Below are positions 8,507-16,447 of a DNA stretch of 34,802 nt, in pieces. Position 1 is the first letter of the stretch, and every line of letters begins with the position of its first letter. The DNA comes from RUG714 sp964623515 (GTDB lineage: Bacteria > Bacillota > Clostridia > Oscillospirales > Acutalibacteraceae), in the NCBI GenBank assembly GCA_964623515.1, contig CAZURV010000017.1:1-34802 (forward strand), read 5' to 3'. The notes beneath the pieces are model-generated. The model worked only from the letters and a program-made list of their open reading frames with translations. It did not search any database and was not told where the DNA came from. The position numbers and the translations under genes are program-made.

Positions 8507-9128
8507 ATTTCTTGATGATTCATATAAAATTAAGATTTCGGAACTATGGCGCGAATCTTTTGGCGATGACAGCAAAACGGTAGATTATTATTTACAGAAT
8601 ATTTTCAGCAACGGTAACGCCATTGGAAAAATATTTGATAACAGACTCGTTTCTATGATGTTCCTCATAAATTCGTTTTTAAATATAAACGGTGATGATT
8701 TTACCTGCCGGTATATTTATGCCGCCTGCACCGCAAAAGACTGCCGTTCACACGGTTATATGGGCGAACTTATAAATTATGCAAAAGAATTTGCAACAAA
8801 CGAAAGTATTTCCTATCTGGCGCTCGTTCCCGCATCAGAATCACTATTTGAATTTTATTCGAAATTCGGCTTTAAACGCTTTTTCTATAGAAAAATCAAT
8901 AATAATATTTTCGACTATAATATAAAAAATTATAATCATCTGCATTTTGAAGATATTGAAGCGTTTGCTGCGAAAGTTACGGATTCGGATTATCAACGAA
9001 AAAGCTATCCGATGGATATGGATATTGAAGGGAATATAGAATGCAATGGGATGGTTCTTCCCATTAACGAACAGGCGGAATATCTTATAGAAAACAAAAA
9101 AGCTTTTTTCTGTAAAACAATGTCTTAG
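8499..9128 (+). CDS. GNAT-family N-acetyltransferase
   Basis: Small acyl-CoA-dependent transferase. The acetyl-CoA-binding region appears as YIYAACTAKDCRSHGYMGELI (motif A, with the RxxGYxxxL-like loop) and the C-terminal ESLFEFYSKFGFKR is the conserved GNAT strand-helix ('FYxkxGF'). The acceptor substrate is unknown. I chose the ATG at 8499 (MVKFLDDS), which overlaps the upstream stop; an in-frame ATG at 8484 would add five residues. Neither has a strong Shine-Dalgarno, consistent with translational coupling to the previous gene. Confidence 0.85.
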   Translation: MVKFLDDSYKIKISELWRESFGDDSKTVDYYLQNIFSNGNAIGKIFDNRLVSMMFLINSFLNINGDDFTCRYIYAACTAKDCRSHGYMGELINYAKEFATNESISYLALVPASESLFEFYSKFGFKRFFYRKINNNIFDYNIKNYNHLHFEDIEAFAAKVTDSDYQRKSYPMDMDIEGNIECNGMVLPINEQAEYLIENKKAFFCKTMS

Positions 9129-9136
9129 GAGATTTT

Positions 9137-9694
9137 ATGGTTTATATTTTTCTTGCTGACGGATTTGAAATAATCGAAGCATTTGCACCATTTGATATGC
9201 TGACGCGTGCTAAAATTCCTGTTAAAACTGTAGGAATCACCGGTATGGAAGTTAAAAGTTCCTGCGGAGTCAAAGTGATTTCGGACTGCTCCGCTGATGA
9301 TGTGCATCTAACAGACGCAGAAATGATCTTACTCCCTGGAGGTATGCCCGGAACATTAAATCTCGAAAAATCAGAAACTGTGCAATCTTTTCTCACATAC
9401 GCATATAATAACGGACTTTATATTGCTGCAATTTGCGCTGCTCCGTCCATACTTGGTCACCGCGGATTTCTTAACGAAAAGTCGGCAACCTGTTTCCCCG
9501 GATTTGAAGATTCAATGCCAAAAAGCAGTTTTAAAAATAGCGGTGTAATTATTGACGGGAAAATTATAACTGCACGAGGAGCCGGAGTTTCAATACAATT
9601 CGGATTAAGATGCGTGGAAGTTCTGCGCGGAACTGATGAAGCTGAACGTATAAAAAAAGCCATACAGTTTGAAAACAAGGAGGATGAAATATGA
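9137..9694 (+). CDS. DJ-1/PfpI family protein (YajL/ThiJ-like)
   Basis: A 185-aa flavodoxin-like protein. The family nucleophile is C100 in AAICAAPS, and the partner acid is E14 in ADGFEIIEAFAP, matching the Glu-Cys pair of DJ-1. Strand pattern and PGGMPGT loop are typical. DJ-1 relatives act as glyoxalases, protein/nucleotide deglycases or chaperones; which of these applies cannot be told. RBS AGGAG at 9128-9132. It is fourth in the tmk operon and overlaps mltG by 4 nt (ATGA). Confidence 0.9.
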   Translation: MVYIFLADGFEIIEAFAPFDMLTRAKIPVKTVGITGMEVKSSCGVKVISDCSADDVHLTDAEMILLPGGMPGTLNLEKSETVQSFLTYAYNNGLYIAAICAAPSILGHRGFLNEKSATCFPGFEDSMPKSSFKNSGVIIDGKIITARGAGVSIQFGLRCVEVLRGTDEAERIKKAIQFENKEDEI

Positions 9695-11340
9695 GCGATT
9701 ACGATGATTTATTTTATGAATATATGAAACGTTCCGATAAGCTGAAGAATTCATCTTCATCAAACACTGATACTGCGCCTGTTTCAGCCGATCAAAAAGC
9801 CTCTACCGTCATCTCATCTTATGACAAGTCTTTTGGTACCAAAAAGACGAAACCGTCAACCAAAAAGGCAAAAGGCATTGTAAAAGAAAATTCAAATGTT
9901 TCCAAACTTTTCTCATTTAATAAGCGCTCTGATAACAAAGCAGCAAGAAAAAAGAATTATTATTCCGATACCGTAAAAAATCTCAAACTTGATGAGAATT
10001 CCGAAAACAGCATAACCAAAACCAAGAAACCGGAATATGTAAAGGGAAGCGTAAGCTTTAATTCGGCACAAAGACAATATCTCAGAAGCGATTCAACGCC
10101 GATTGAACATACTTATTATGAAAGTGACGAAAAACCCAGCGATTTTACTTCCATATCAAAAGATGAATACCGCAAAAAATATGAACATTCATCCAACCGT
10201 TATTCACTGAAAGATATTCATCATTCTAAGAAAACCAAAACTGCCGACACAGTTCAAACAGGATTTTTTGACAGATTTAGAAGACCTTTAATTTTTTTTA
10301 CGGTTGTTATAGTTGCATCTGCAATTTTGTCGGCATGGGGAATTTCATGCGTTAATGATGTTCTGGCAATCAACAGAGACGGCGACAAAACAATAACGGT
10401 TACTATTGATAAAAAAGTTGATACAAACGACGTATTGGATATACTGAAAGATAAAAAGCTCATTAAAAATAAGTTATTCTGCAAGATATTCTGTAAATTT
10501 CGCAACTTTTCGGATGATTATGAAACCGGTGTCTTTTATCTTACGGATAATATGGGCGTTGAAAGTATGCTTATGGCATTAAAAAATACCGCCACCACGG
10601 AAGAAGCGGTTAAAATTACCTTCCCTGAGGGTTATACCGTTATGGAAATGGCCACAAAACTTGAAGCTAACGATGTCTGTAGCGTTAAAAACTTTGTGGA
10701 TACGCTTGAAAATTTTGACTTTACGGAATTTGATTTTATAACCGACGATTTGATGAATGACAGCAAGCGCCTGTGTTATCTTGAAGGCTATTTATTCCCG
10801 TCAACTTATGAATTTTATGTGGGCGAGAGTCCATCCAGCGTTATCAAAAAGATGTTGAAAGACGGTTTTCAGGCACATATTTCTTCGGAGGACAAGCTTA
10901 AAGCAAAGGCACTCGGGCTTTCTCTTGATGAAGTCGTTATTCTTGCTTCTATTGTTCAAAAAGAAGCAGGAAATTCAAAGCAAATGGCGGATATTGCCTC
11001 CGTGCTTCTCAATAGACTGAATGATTCCGCAACTTTCCCGAATCTTGACTGTGATTCAACAACAGATTTTCTTAATGGTGAACTTGCAGAATATTTAAAA
11101 ATTGTTCCTAATAAAGGAACGGTTGATTATTTTTCGCTATATTATAATACGAATTCAAGTGCCTGCACAGGGCTTCCTGCAGGAGCAATATGCAATCCCG
11201 GATATGACGCGATTTATGCTGTGCTTAATCCAAATAAAACAGATTATTATTTCTTCTGCCATGATAAGGACGGCGAAATTTATCTGGCTTCCACTTTGAG
11301 CGAGCATGAAAGAAATCTTGCTACGGCGGGTCTGTCATAA
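9691..11340 (+). CDS. mltG: Endolytic murein transglycosylase MltG
   Basis: Cleaves nascent peptidoglycan strands at the membrane, setting glycan length. Residues 1 to about 195 are a lysine- and serine-rich, low-complexity cytoplasmic tail. A single membrane helix follows at about 198-220 (LIFFTVVIVASAILSAWGI), then an extracellular LysM-like subdomain and the YceG catalytic domain. The catalytic glutamate is in ASIVQKEAGN (about residue 427), and the end motifs CNPGYDAIYAVLNP and YYFF are typical. The 549-aa length exceeds the usual 340-400 aa because of the tail. AGGAGG lies just before the start, and the stop overlaps the next start by one base. Confidence 0.94.
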   Translation: MSDYDDLFYEYMKRSDKLKNSSSSNTDTAPVSADQKASTVISSYDKSFGTKKTKPSTKKAKGIVKENSNVSKLFSFNKRSDNKAARKKNYYSDTVKNLKLDENSENSITKTKKPEYVKGSVSFNSAQRQYLRSDSTPIEHTYYESDEKPSDFTSISKDEYRKKYEHSSNRYSLKDIHHSKKTKTADTVQTGFFDRFRRPLIFFTVVIVASAILSAWGISCVNDVLAINRDGDKTITVTIDKKVDTNDVLDILKDKKLIKNKLFCKIFCKFRNFSDDYETGVFYLTDNMGVESMLMALKNTATTEEAVKITFPEGYTVMEMATKLEANDVCSVKNFVDTLENFDFTEFDFITDDLMNDSKRLCYLEGYLFPSTYEFYVGESPSSVIKKMLKDGFQAHISSEDKLKAKALGLSLDEVVILASIVQKEAGNSKQMADIASVLLNRLNDSATFPNLDCDSTTDFLNGELAEYLKIVPNKGTVDYFSLYYNTNSSACTGLPAGAICNPGYDAIYAVLNPNKTDYYFFCHDKDGEIYLASTLSEHERNLATAGLS

Positions 11341-12560
11341 TGAAAAAAGTAGAATTACTTTCACCCTGCGGTGATTTTGGATGCCTTAAAATCGCGCTTC
11401 AATACGGTGCTGATGCTGTTTATCTCGGACGCAGAAACTTCAGTATGAGAACGGCACCGAAAAATTTTGAAAAAGATGAGCTCGCTGAAGGCATTAAATT
11501 GGCGCATTCGCTGAATAAAAAAGTTTATTTAACCTGTAACACCTATCCACACAGCGATGAACTGAAATTTCTTCCGGATTTTTTAAAGGAAGCCGATGAA
11601 ATAGGGATAGATGCATTGATTGTGGCCGATCTCGGCGTGCTTGAAATTGCTAAAAAGACAGTTCCGGATATGGCAATCCATATTTCTACACAAGCCGGAA
11701 TTATCAATTATAAAACTGCAAGAATGTATTACAATTTGGGTGCAAGCAGAATTGTAACTGCAAGAGAACTTTCACTTGATGAAATCGCAGAAATCCGCGC
11801 AAAAACCAATAAAAACCTTGAAATAGAATGTTTTGTTCATGGCTCTATGTGTATGTCTTTTTCCGGAAGATGCTTGATGTCTGACTTTATGATTGGGCGT
11901 GATGCGAACAGGGGAGAGTGTGCACAGCCCTGTCGCTGGGAATTTGAAATTACGGATTTATCTAGGCCTTCTATTCGTTATCCTGTTGAAACGGACAGAG
12001 GTGGAACGTATTTTATGAATTCGTGCGATATTTGTATGATTGAACACATTCCTGAATTAGTTGAAGCAGGCATTGATTCTTTTAAAATTGAAGGAAGGGC
12101 AAAATCTTCTTACTATGTAGCTATTGTAACAAACGCTTATCGTCAGGCTGTTGACGGATACTATAAAAATCCCTGCAACTCATATATTCCCGATCGCTGG
12201 ATACTTGACGAAATGGATAAAGTAAGCCACAGAGAATATAGTACGGGATTTTATTTCGGACATCCAAATCATTCGACGAACATTGATTACAGCGGTGGTT
12301 ATATTAAAAATTATGCCATTGTTGCGTATGTTGTTCAGTGCGACGGTGAAATCATAACCCTCTCACAGCGGAATAAATTTTTACCAAATGATGAACTTGA
12401 AGTGCTTGAACCGAATGAAAAGCCTCAACATTTTACTCCGTCAGCTTTGTTCGATGAGGAGATGAATGAAATTGCCAGTGCAAACCATGCGATGATGACG
12501 GTTAAAATCAAAAGCGGAAAAATTTTTGCAGAAGGTTCGATAATAAGAAAGAAATTATAA
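11340..12560 (+). CDS. U32-family protein, TrhP/YegQ (YrrO)-like tRNA U34 hydroxylation factor
   Basis: A 406-aa peptidase-U32 family protein. The N-terminus ELLSPCGDFGCLKIALQYGA and the phrase FVHGSMCMSFSGRCLMS are family hallmarks, and the set of cysteines in that segment plus GECAQPCRWE fits the metal-cluster site proposed for the family. Family members with this architecture (YegQ/TrhP; B. subtilis YrrN/YrrO, which lie near mltG/yrrL) take part in prephenate-dependent 5-hydroxyuridine formation at tRNA position 34. Same-operon placement behind mltG supports the YrrO-like assignment, but the RlhA type (23S rRNA) or a true peptidase cannot be excluded. Confidence 0.85.
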   Translation: MKKVELLSPCGDFGCLKIALQYGADAVYLGRRNFSMRTAPKNFEKDELAEGIKLAHSLNKKVYLTCNTYPHSDELKFLPDFLKEADEIGIDALIVADLGVLEIAKKTVPDMAIHISTQAGIINYKTARMYYNLGASRIVTARELSLDEIAEIRAKTNKNLEIECFVHGSMCMSFSGRCLMSDFMIGRDANRGECAQPCRWEFEITDLSRPSIRYPVETDRGGTYFMNSCDICMIEHIPELVEAGIDSFKIEGRAKSSYYVAIVTNAYRQAVDGYYKNPCNSYIPDRWILDEMDKVSHREYSTGFYFGHPNHSTNIDYSGGYIKNYAIVAYVVQCDGEIITLSQRNKFLPNDELEVLEPNEKPQHFTPSALFDEEMNEIASANHAMMTVKIKSGKIFAEGSIIRKKL

Positions 12561-12561
12561 C

Positions 12562-12728
12562 CTATTCGCCGATGGATTCCGCCTCTTAGGCGACTGGGTC
12601 AATTTCAAAATTTCAGTGGGGGAGTGATAATCTCAACTGAAACCCTGAGGAGCTAACGATCCCTGCGCAGGTTGCAATCGTTCGCAAGCCCCATTTCAAG
12701 CGAGCTTGACGGAGCACTGCGCAATTTA
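12562..12728 (+). ncRNA. Structured small RNA, 6S (SsrS)-like candidate
   Basis: The 250-nt gap holds no ORF but is GC-richer than neighbouring spacers and folds by hand into one long rod. The closing stem is ATTCGC (12564-12569) with GCG-AAT (12719-12725), then GTCAA (12598-12602) with TTGAC (12706-12710). An asymmetric open region has a 12-nt 5' strand (12603-12614) and a 10-nt 3' strand. The upper stem is AGTGGGG (12615-12621) with CCCCATT (12689-12695). A long rod with a large central bubble and about 165 nt is the 6S RNA plan. Local alternatives exist (TTTCAGT/ACTGAAA at 12611-12642; TCAAGC/GCTTGA), so the identity is a guess. Confidence 0.45.
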
Positions 12729-12743
12729 AATATCAAATGATTA

Positions 12744-12781
12744 AGCGGTATACCTGATTTTCGGGGTATGCCGTATCTTTT
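12744..12781 (+). terminator. Rho-independent terminator after the small RNA
   Basis: CGGTATACC (12746-12754) pairs with GGTATGCCG (12765-12773) with one G-T pair, followed by TATCTTTT. It ends transcription from the mltG operon or the small RNA just before the penicillin-binding protein gene. Confidence 0.8.
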
Positions 12782-12809
12782 AGCGCTAATACTAATATTG
12801 GTGATAAAA

Positions 12810-14294
12810 ATGAAAAAAAGAATCATAATTATTTATTCCGTATTTCTTTGTGTATTGATGGCTCTTGTCGGCAGAATCTATTATATTTCACAGTATCAAT
12901 ATACCGATGCGGCGGTCTGTTCACACAGCAGAGTTGAATATTTTGGTTCAAACCGTGGTTTGATTTTGGACTGTAATTTTAAAAAATTAGTTGAAAATGA
13001 TATTGAGATTATTACGCCGCAATTTGACAGCAACGCGCATTTTACCGTCAATAAAAGATATTCCGACAATCAGATATGTACACATTTTATTGGGTATTTA
13101 AATGCAGAGGGTGAGGGAGTAAGCGGAATAGAAAAAGATTATAATTCATTCCTTTCGTCTATAAAAAATGAGATTAAAATAACATACAACCTCGACGCTA
13201 AGGGAAATTTGCTTTTGGGAAATGGAACAAATATTGACAAAAGCGGTATAAATGAAACTGACGGCGTTGTTACAACCATTGATGCCGTAGCGCAAAATTC
13301 TGTAAAAAAATACTGTGGTGAACTGACCAGGGGAGCTGTTGTGCTTTTGGATTCCGAAACAGCTGAAATCAGAGCTGCCGAAAGTATACCTTCAATCAAC
13401 GAAAATAATCTTGAGGAAAGCCTAAACAGCGGGCAGGATGCATTTTTAAACCGCTGCATATCAAATTATTCTGTCGGTTCTATATTTAAAATTATCGTCT
13501 GCGCGGCGGCTCTCGAAAGCGGATATCATGAAAATTACACTTACGAATGTAGTGGTTTCATAGACAGCGGCGGTATTAGATTCAACTGCCATAAATTAGA
13601 CGGACATGGAAAACTGTCGATGAAAGAAGCCATGCAGGAATCGTGTAATCCGTACTTTATAAATCTCGCAAAAAAAATTGGGTATAAAAAAATACTTGAT
13701 ATGTGTAAAAAAATGGGGATTGATGAATCCATAGTTTTATCCGATTCAATTATATGCGAAGCAGGCAATCTACCATCTACAAAGATTCTTTCATCTCCTG
13801 CGGGGTTATCAAATTTTGCATTTGGACAGGGAGAACTGCTTTCTTCTCCTCTTAAGTTCTGCCAAATTTACGCTGCAGTGGACAACAATGGTATTCTGAA
13901 TACGCCTACTTTCATTAAAGGAACTATAAGAAACGGCGTTTTTAAGGAAAATGAGGATCATACAAATCCAATAAGAATTTTTAGCAAAAAAACTGCGCAG
14001 ATCATTAAAAAATTCCTCACCGCCACTGTAATTGACGGCACGGGAAAGAATGCATATTCAAATCATTTTTCCGTTTCCGGAAAAACAGCAACTGCACAAA
14101 CGGGAAGATATCAGGGAAACAAAGAAATCCTATATTCCTATTTTGTGGGTTCATTTGAGATTAAAGATAAAAAATATACGATGCTTGTAATGAAAGAAGA
14201 TGGCAATTCTGGTTCAACCGACTGTGCTCCGATCTTCAAAAAAATCAGCGAGGATATATTTTATTCGGTAAATAATATAGCGATACCGGAATAG
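12810..14294 (+). CDS. Class B penicillin-binding protein (transpeptidase), KTA variant
   Basis: Peptidoglycan D,D-transpeptidase anchored by an N-terminal helix (about residues 4-24). The transpeptidase motifs are SxxK at S224-K227 (SIFK), SxN at S278-N280 (SCN) and, in place of KTG, KTA at K425-A427 (SGKTATAQTG). The length is 494 aa, short for a class B enzyme: the N-terminal dimerisation region is compact. Relatives are PbpA/FtsI/SpoVD-like proteins. I chose ATG 12810, after GGTGATA, over an in-frame ATG at 12768 that lies inside the terminator. It is isolated between the small-RNA terminator and its own terminator. A sporulation or elongation role cannot be told apart; sigG next door is convergent. 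Confidence 0.88.
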   Translation: MKKRIIIIYSVFLCVLMALVGRIYYISQYQYTDAAVCSHSRVEYFGSNRGLILDCNFKKLVENDIEIITPQFDSNAHFTVNKRYSDNQICTHFIGYLNAEGEGVSGIEKDYNSFLSSIKNEIKITYNLDAKGNLLLGNGTNIDKSGINETDGVVTTIDAVAQNSVKKYCGELTRGAVVLLDSETAEIRAAESIPSINENNLEESLNSGQDAFLNRCISNYSVGSIFKIIVCAAALESGYHENYTYECSGFIDSGGIRFNCHKLDGHGKLSMKEAMQESCNPYFINLAKKIGYKKILDMCKKMGIDESIVLSDSIICEAGNLPSTKILSSPAGLSNFAFGQGELLSSPLKFCQIYAAVDNNGILNTPTFIKGTIRNGVFKENEDHTNPIRIFSKKTAQIIKKFLTATVIDGTGKNAYSNHFSVSGKTATAQTGRYQGNKEILYSYFVGSFEIKDKKYTMLVMKEDGNSGSTDCAPIFKKISEDIFYSVNNIAIPE

Positions 14295-14318
14295 CAAACG
14301 GTATCGCTGGTTTATTTT
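14279..14318 (+). terminator. Rho-independent terminator after the PBP gene
   Basis: AGCGATACCG (14279-14288) pairs with CGGTATCGCT (14299-14308) around a 10-nt loop, followed by GGTTTATTTTTATT. The stem overlaps the stop codon and lies between the convergent PBP and sigG genes. Confidence 0.85.
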
Positions 14319-15085
14319 TATTCGCCTTTAATTTTTTTAATCGCATATTTTTCAAGCCGTGAAACCTGCGCCTGCGATATACCGATTTCCTCGGCAACTT
14401 CCATTTGTGTTTTGCCTTTCATAAAACGCAGATTGATTATCTTTTTTTCTCTTTCTGATAATTTTTGCATCTCATTTTTTATCGTTATCAAATTTATCCA
14501 ATCGGAATCATTGCTTTTATCGCCTATCTGATCCATCACATATATGGTGTCTCCGCCGTCTGAATAAACGGGTTCATAGAGTGAAACGGGATCAACTATT
14601 GCTTCCAGTGCTATAATAACGTCTTCACGCGAATACCCGATTTCTTCGGATATTTCTTCCACTGTCGGTTCTGTGTTATTCTTATTTATAAGCATCTCCT
14701 TTGCCTGCATTGCCTTGTATGCAATATCTCTCATGGAACGGCTCACTCTGATTGGATTATTGTCCCTCAAGTATCGACGTATCTCCCCAATTATCATAGG
14801 AACGGCATAAGTACTGAACTTAACGCCATGACCTGTATCAAAATTATCAATTGCTTTCATAAGTCCAATTACTCCGACCTGAAAAAGATCATCCATACTT
14901 TCTCCGCGGTTAACAAATCGCTGTATAACGCTTAATACAAGGCGCAGATTTCCGTTTATAAGATCTTCTCTGGCTTTTTTATCACCGCTTTTTAATTTAT
15001 TGAGAAGCTCAATTTTTTCATTTTCCTTTAATACTTTTAATTTGGCAGTGTTAACACCGCATATTACAACTTTACTGTACTGCAT
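14318..15085 (-). CDS. sigG: Sporulation forespore-specific sigma factor SigG
   Basis: Late forespore RNA polymerase sigma factor. The N-terminus KVVICGVNTAKLKVLKENEK is close to the SigG-specific leader (VEICGVNTSKLPVL) that binds regulators. Region 2 (NLRLVLSVIQRF, DDLFQVGVIGLMKAI and FSTYAVPMIIGEIRRYLRD), region 3 and region 4 (KLSEREKKIINLRF, TQMEVAEEIGISQAQVSRLEK) follow in order; the length of 255 aa is normal. It starts at the ATG at 15085 with GGAG about 9 nt upstream. An mRNA hairpin would bury the start codon (see regulatory entry). It is divergent from ylmC, the usual sigG neighbour. Confidence 0.95.
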   Translation of the reverse strand: MQYSKVVICGVNTAKLKVLKENEKIELLNKLKSGDKKAREDLINGNLRLVLSVIQRFVNRGESMDDLFQVGVIGLMKAIDNFDTGHGVKFSTYAVPMIIGEIRRYLRDNNPIRVSRSMRDIAYKAMQAKEMLINKNNTEPTVEEISEEIGYSREDVIIALEAIVDPVSLYEPVYSDGGDTIYVMDQIGDKSNDSDWINLITIKNEMQKLSEREKKIINLRFMKGKTQMEVAEEIGISQAQVSRLEKYAIKKIKGE

Positions 15086-15128
15086 AAAATCAACTCCATA
15101 ATTAGAGTATTGGCATTATGCGCAGTAC
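15077..15128 (-). promoter_or_regulatory. Inverted repeat in the sigG leader covering the start codon
   Basis: In the sigG mRNA GTACTGCGCATAA (15128-15116) can pair with TTATGCAGTAC (15087-15077), 11 base pairs with a 2-nt bulge, closing a 28-nt loop. The second arm contains the ATG and codons 2-3, and the loop contains the GGAG. Such a structure would limit translation initiation. A leader hairpin and weak start that attenuate sigG translation have been reported in B. subtilis (from memory). Confidence 0.6.
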
Positions 15129-15179
15129 TAATTCACATAAAAAATGTATTTGCTTAATATATTTTTTTGAGGTGATATT

Positions 15180-15467
15180 ATGAAATGCAGTATTATGGAT
15201 TTACAGGAAAAATTTGTTATAGATGGTTCAACGGGCAACAGAATAGGATATGTTAGCGATGTTGAACTTGATACGGAGGAGGCAAAATTAAACGCGCTAA
15301 TCGTCAGTGCGAAGAGCAGGGCAAGCCTTCTCTCAAAAAACGATAAAATCCGTGTCGACTGGGAAGATATCAGAGTGATAGGTGCTGATTCGATTATTGT
15401 CTCTGGGGGTAAAGATTATGGTGTATTTACACCGCAAAAAAGCATTTTTGATAAATTTTGGAATTAA
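15180..15467 (+). CDS. YlmC/YmxH family PRC-barrel sporulation protein
   Basis: A 95-aa PRC-barrel protein with the opening MKCSIMDLQEKFVIDGSTG and the internal phrase LNALIVSAKSR, typical of the YlmC/YmxH family. Members are small proteins of sporulating Bacillota, expressed in sporulation, of unknown biochemical role. A good GAGGTGA lies before the ATG. It is divergent from sigG, in line with the close linkage of sigG and ylmC elsewhere. A weak sigma-G-like site (GCATT at 15113-15117 and CATAAAA at 15136-15142, 18 nt apart) lies upstream but is not proof. Confidence 0.88.
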   Translation: MKCSIMDLQEKFVIDGSTGNRIGYVSDVELDTEEAKLNALIVSAKSRASLLSKNDKIRVDWEDIRVIGADSIIVSGGKDYGVFTPQKSIFDKFWN

Positions 15468-15500
15468 AATTATTTCAGCACTAAATTATGCAAAAAATGC

Positions 15501-15529
15501 TTGCATTATAAATATAAATATGATAATAT
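15501..15529 (+). promoter_or_regulatory. Probable promoter for rpsB-tsf
   Basis: TTGCAT (15501-15506), 17-nt spacer, TAATAT (15524-15529). It gives a leader of about 100 nt (15536-15640) that contains short self-complementary segments (for example GCAGA/TCTGC) and may carry ribosomal-protein autoregulation; no known r-leader was recognised. Confidence 0.6.
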
Positions 15530-15640
15530 ATTTAAGCTGTTTAAATAGCAGTACTACGCACGCAGACGGATTTTTCGCCAAGTGCAGAAATGTCGGCGGA
15601 AAGCTGAAATCTGCGGTGGTAAAACTAAGGAGGAAAAATT

Positions 15641-16426
15641 ATGCCAGTAGTATCAATGAAACAACTGCTCGAAGCTGGTGTTCATTTTGGACATCAAACC
15701 AGAAGATGGAATCCCAAAATGAGCGAATACATCTTCACAGAAAGAAACGGTATCTACATTATCGATCTTCAAAAAACCGTTAAAAAACTTGATGAAGCGT
15801 ATGCTTTCGTTAAGGAATTATCAGAAAACGGCGGCGAAATGATTTTTGTAGGGACAAAAAAACAAGCACAGGATTCAATTAAAGAAGAAGCAGAGCGTTG
15901 CGGTATGCCCTATGTTAACGCGCGTTGGCTTGGCGGTATGCTTACAAACTTTAAAACAATCCGCCGCAGAGTTAACCGTCTTGCACAGCTCAAAGAAATG
16001 AGAGAAGACGGCACTTTTAATATGCTTCCTAAAAAAGAAGTCATTAAACTTGAACTTGAAATCGAAAAACTCGAAAAGTTTATGGGCGGCATTTCCGAAA
16101 TGAAGAGAATTCCGCAGGCAATGTTTATTGCAGACCCTAGAAAAGAAAGAATTGCTGTATCGGAAGCAAAGAAGCTTGGTCTTCCAATTGTTGCTATTGT
16201 TGATACAAACTGTGATCCGGATGAAATTGATTATGTTATCCCCGGTAACGATGACGCTATCCGTGCAGTTAAGCTACTTGCCGGAGCTATGGCTGACGCA
16301 ATTATTGAAGGCAGACAGGGCGCTGATGAAGCAGTTGAAAATGCTACTGAGGATTCAGAGACTGTTGAAAATAAAGAAGAAATAGCTGAAACTGTAAAGG
16401 AATCGGAATCCGTTCCGGCTGAATAA
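15641..16426 (+). CDS. rpsB: 30S ribosomal protein S2
   Basis: Structural protein of the small ribosomal subunit. The N-terminus VSMKQLLEAGVHFGHQTRRWNPKM and the later GTKKQAQDSIKEEAERC, WLGGMLTNFKTI and NCDPDEIDYVIPGNDDAIRA are diagnostic. The ribosome site AAGGAGG lies about 7 nt before the ATG. The protein has an acidic C-terminal tail (about 30 residues rich in E/T) beyond the core, which is common in Clostridia. It is followed 21 nt later by tsf, the classic pairing. Confidence 0.98.
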   Translation: MPVVSMKQLLEAGVHFGHQTRRWNPKMSEYIFTERNGIYIIDLQKTVKKLDEAYAFVKELSENGGEMIFVGTKKQAQDSIKEEAERCGMPYVNARWLGGMLTNFKTIRRRVNRLAQLKEMREDGTFNMLPKKEVIKLELEIEKLEKFMGGISEMKRIPQAMFIADPRKERIAVSEAKKLGLPIVAIVDTNCDPDEIDYVIPGNDDAIRAVKLLAGAMADAIIEGRQGADEAVENATEDSETVENKEEIAETVKESESVPAE

Positions 16427-16447
16427 ATCTTACAGGAGGTATATAAA

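Noticed and set aside
15113..15142. Sigma-G promoter for ylmC
   Set aside because: GCATT and CATAAAA at 18-nt spacing match only loosely; mentioned in the gene entry but not called as a feature.
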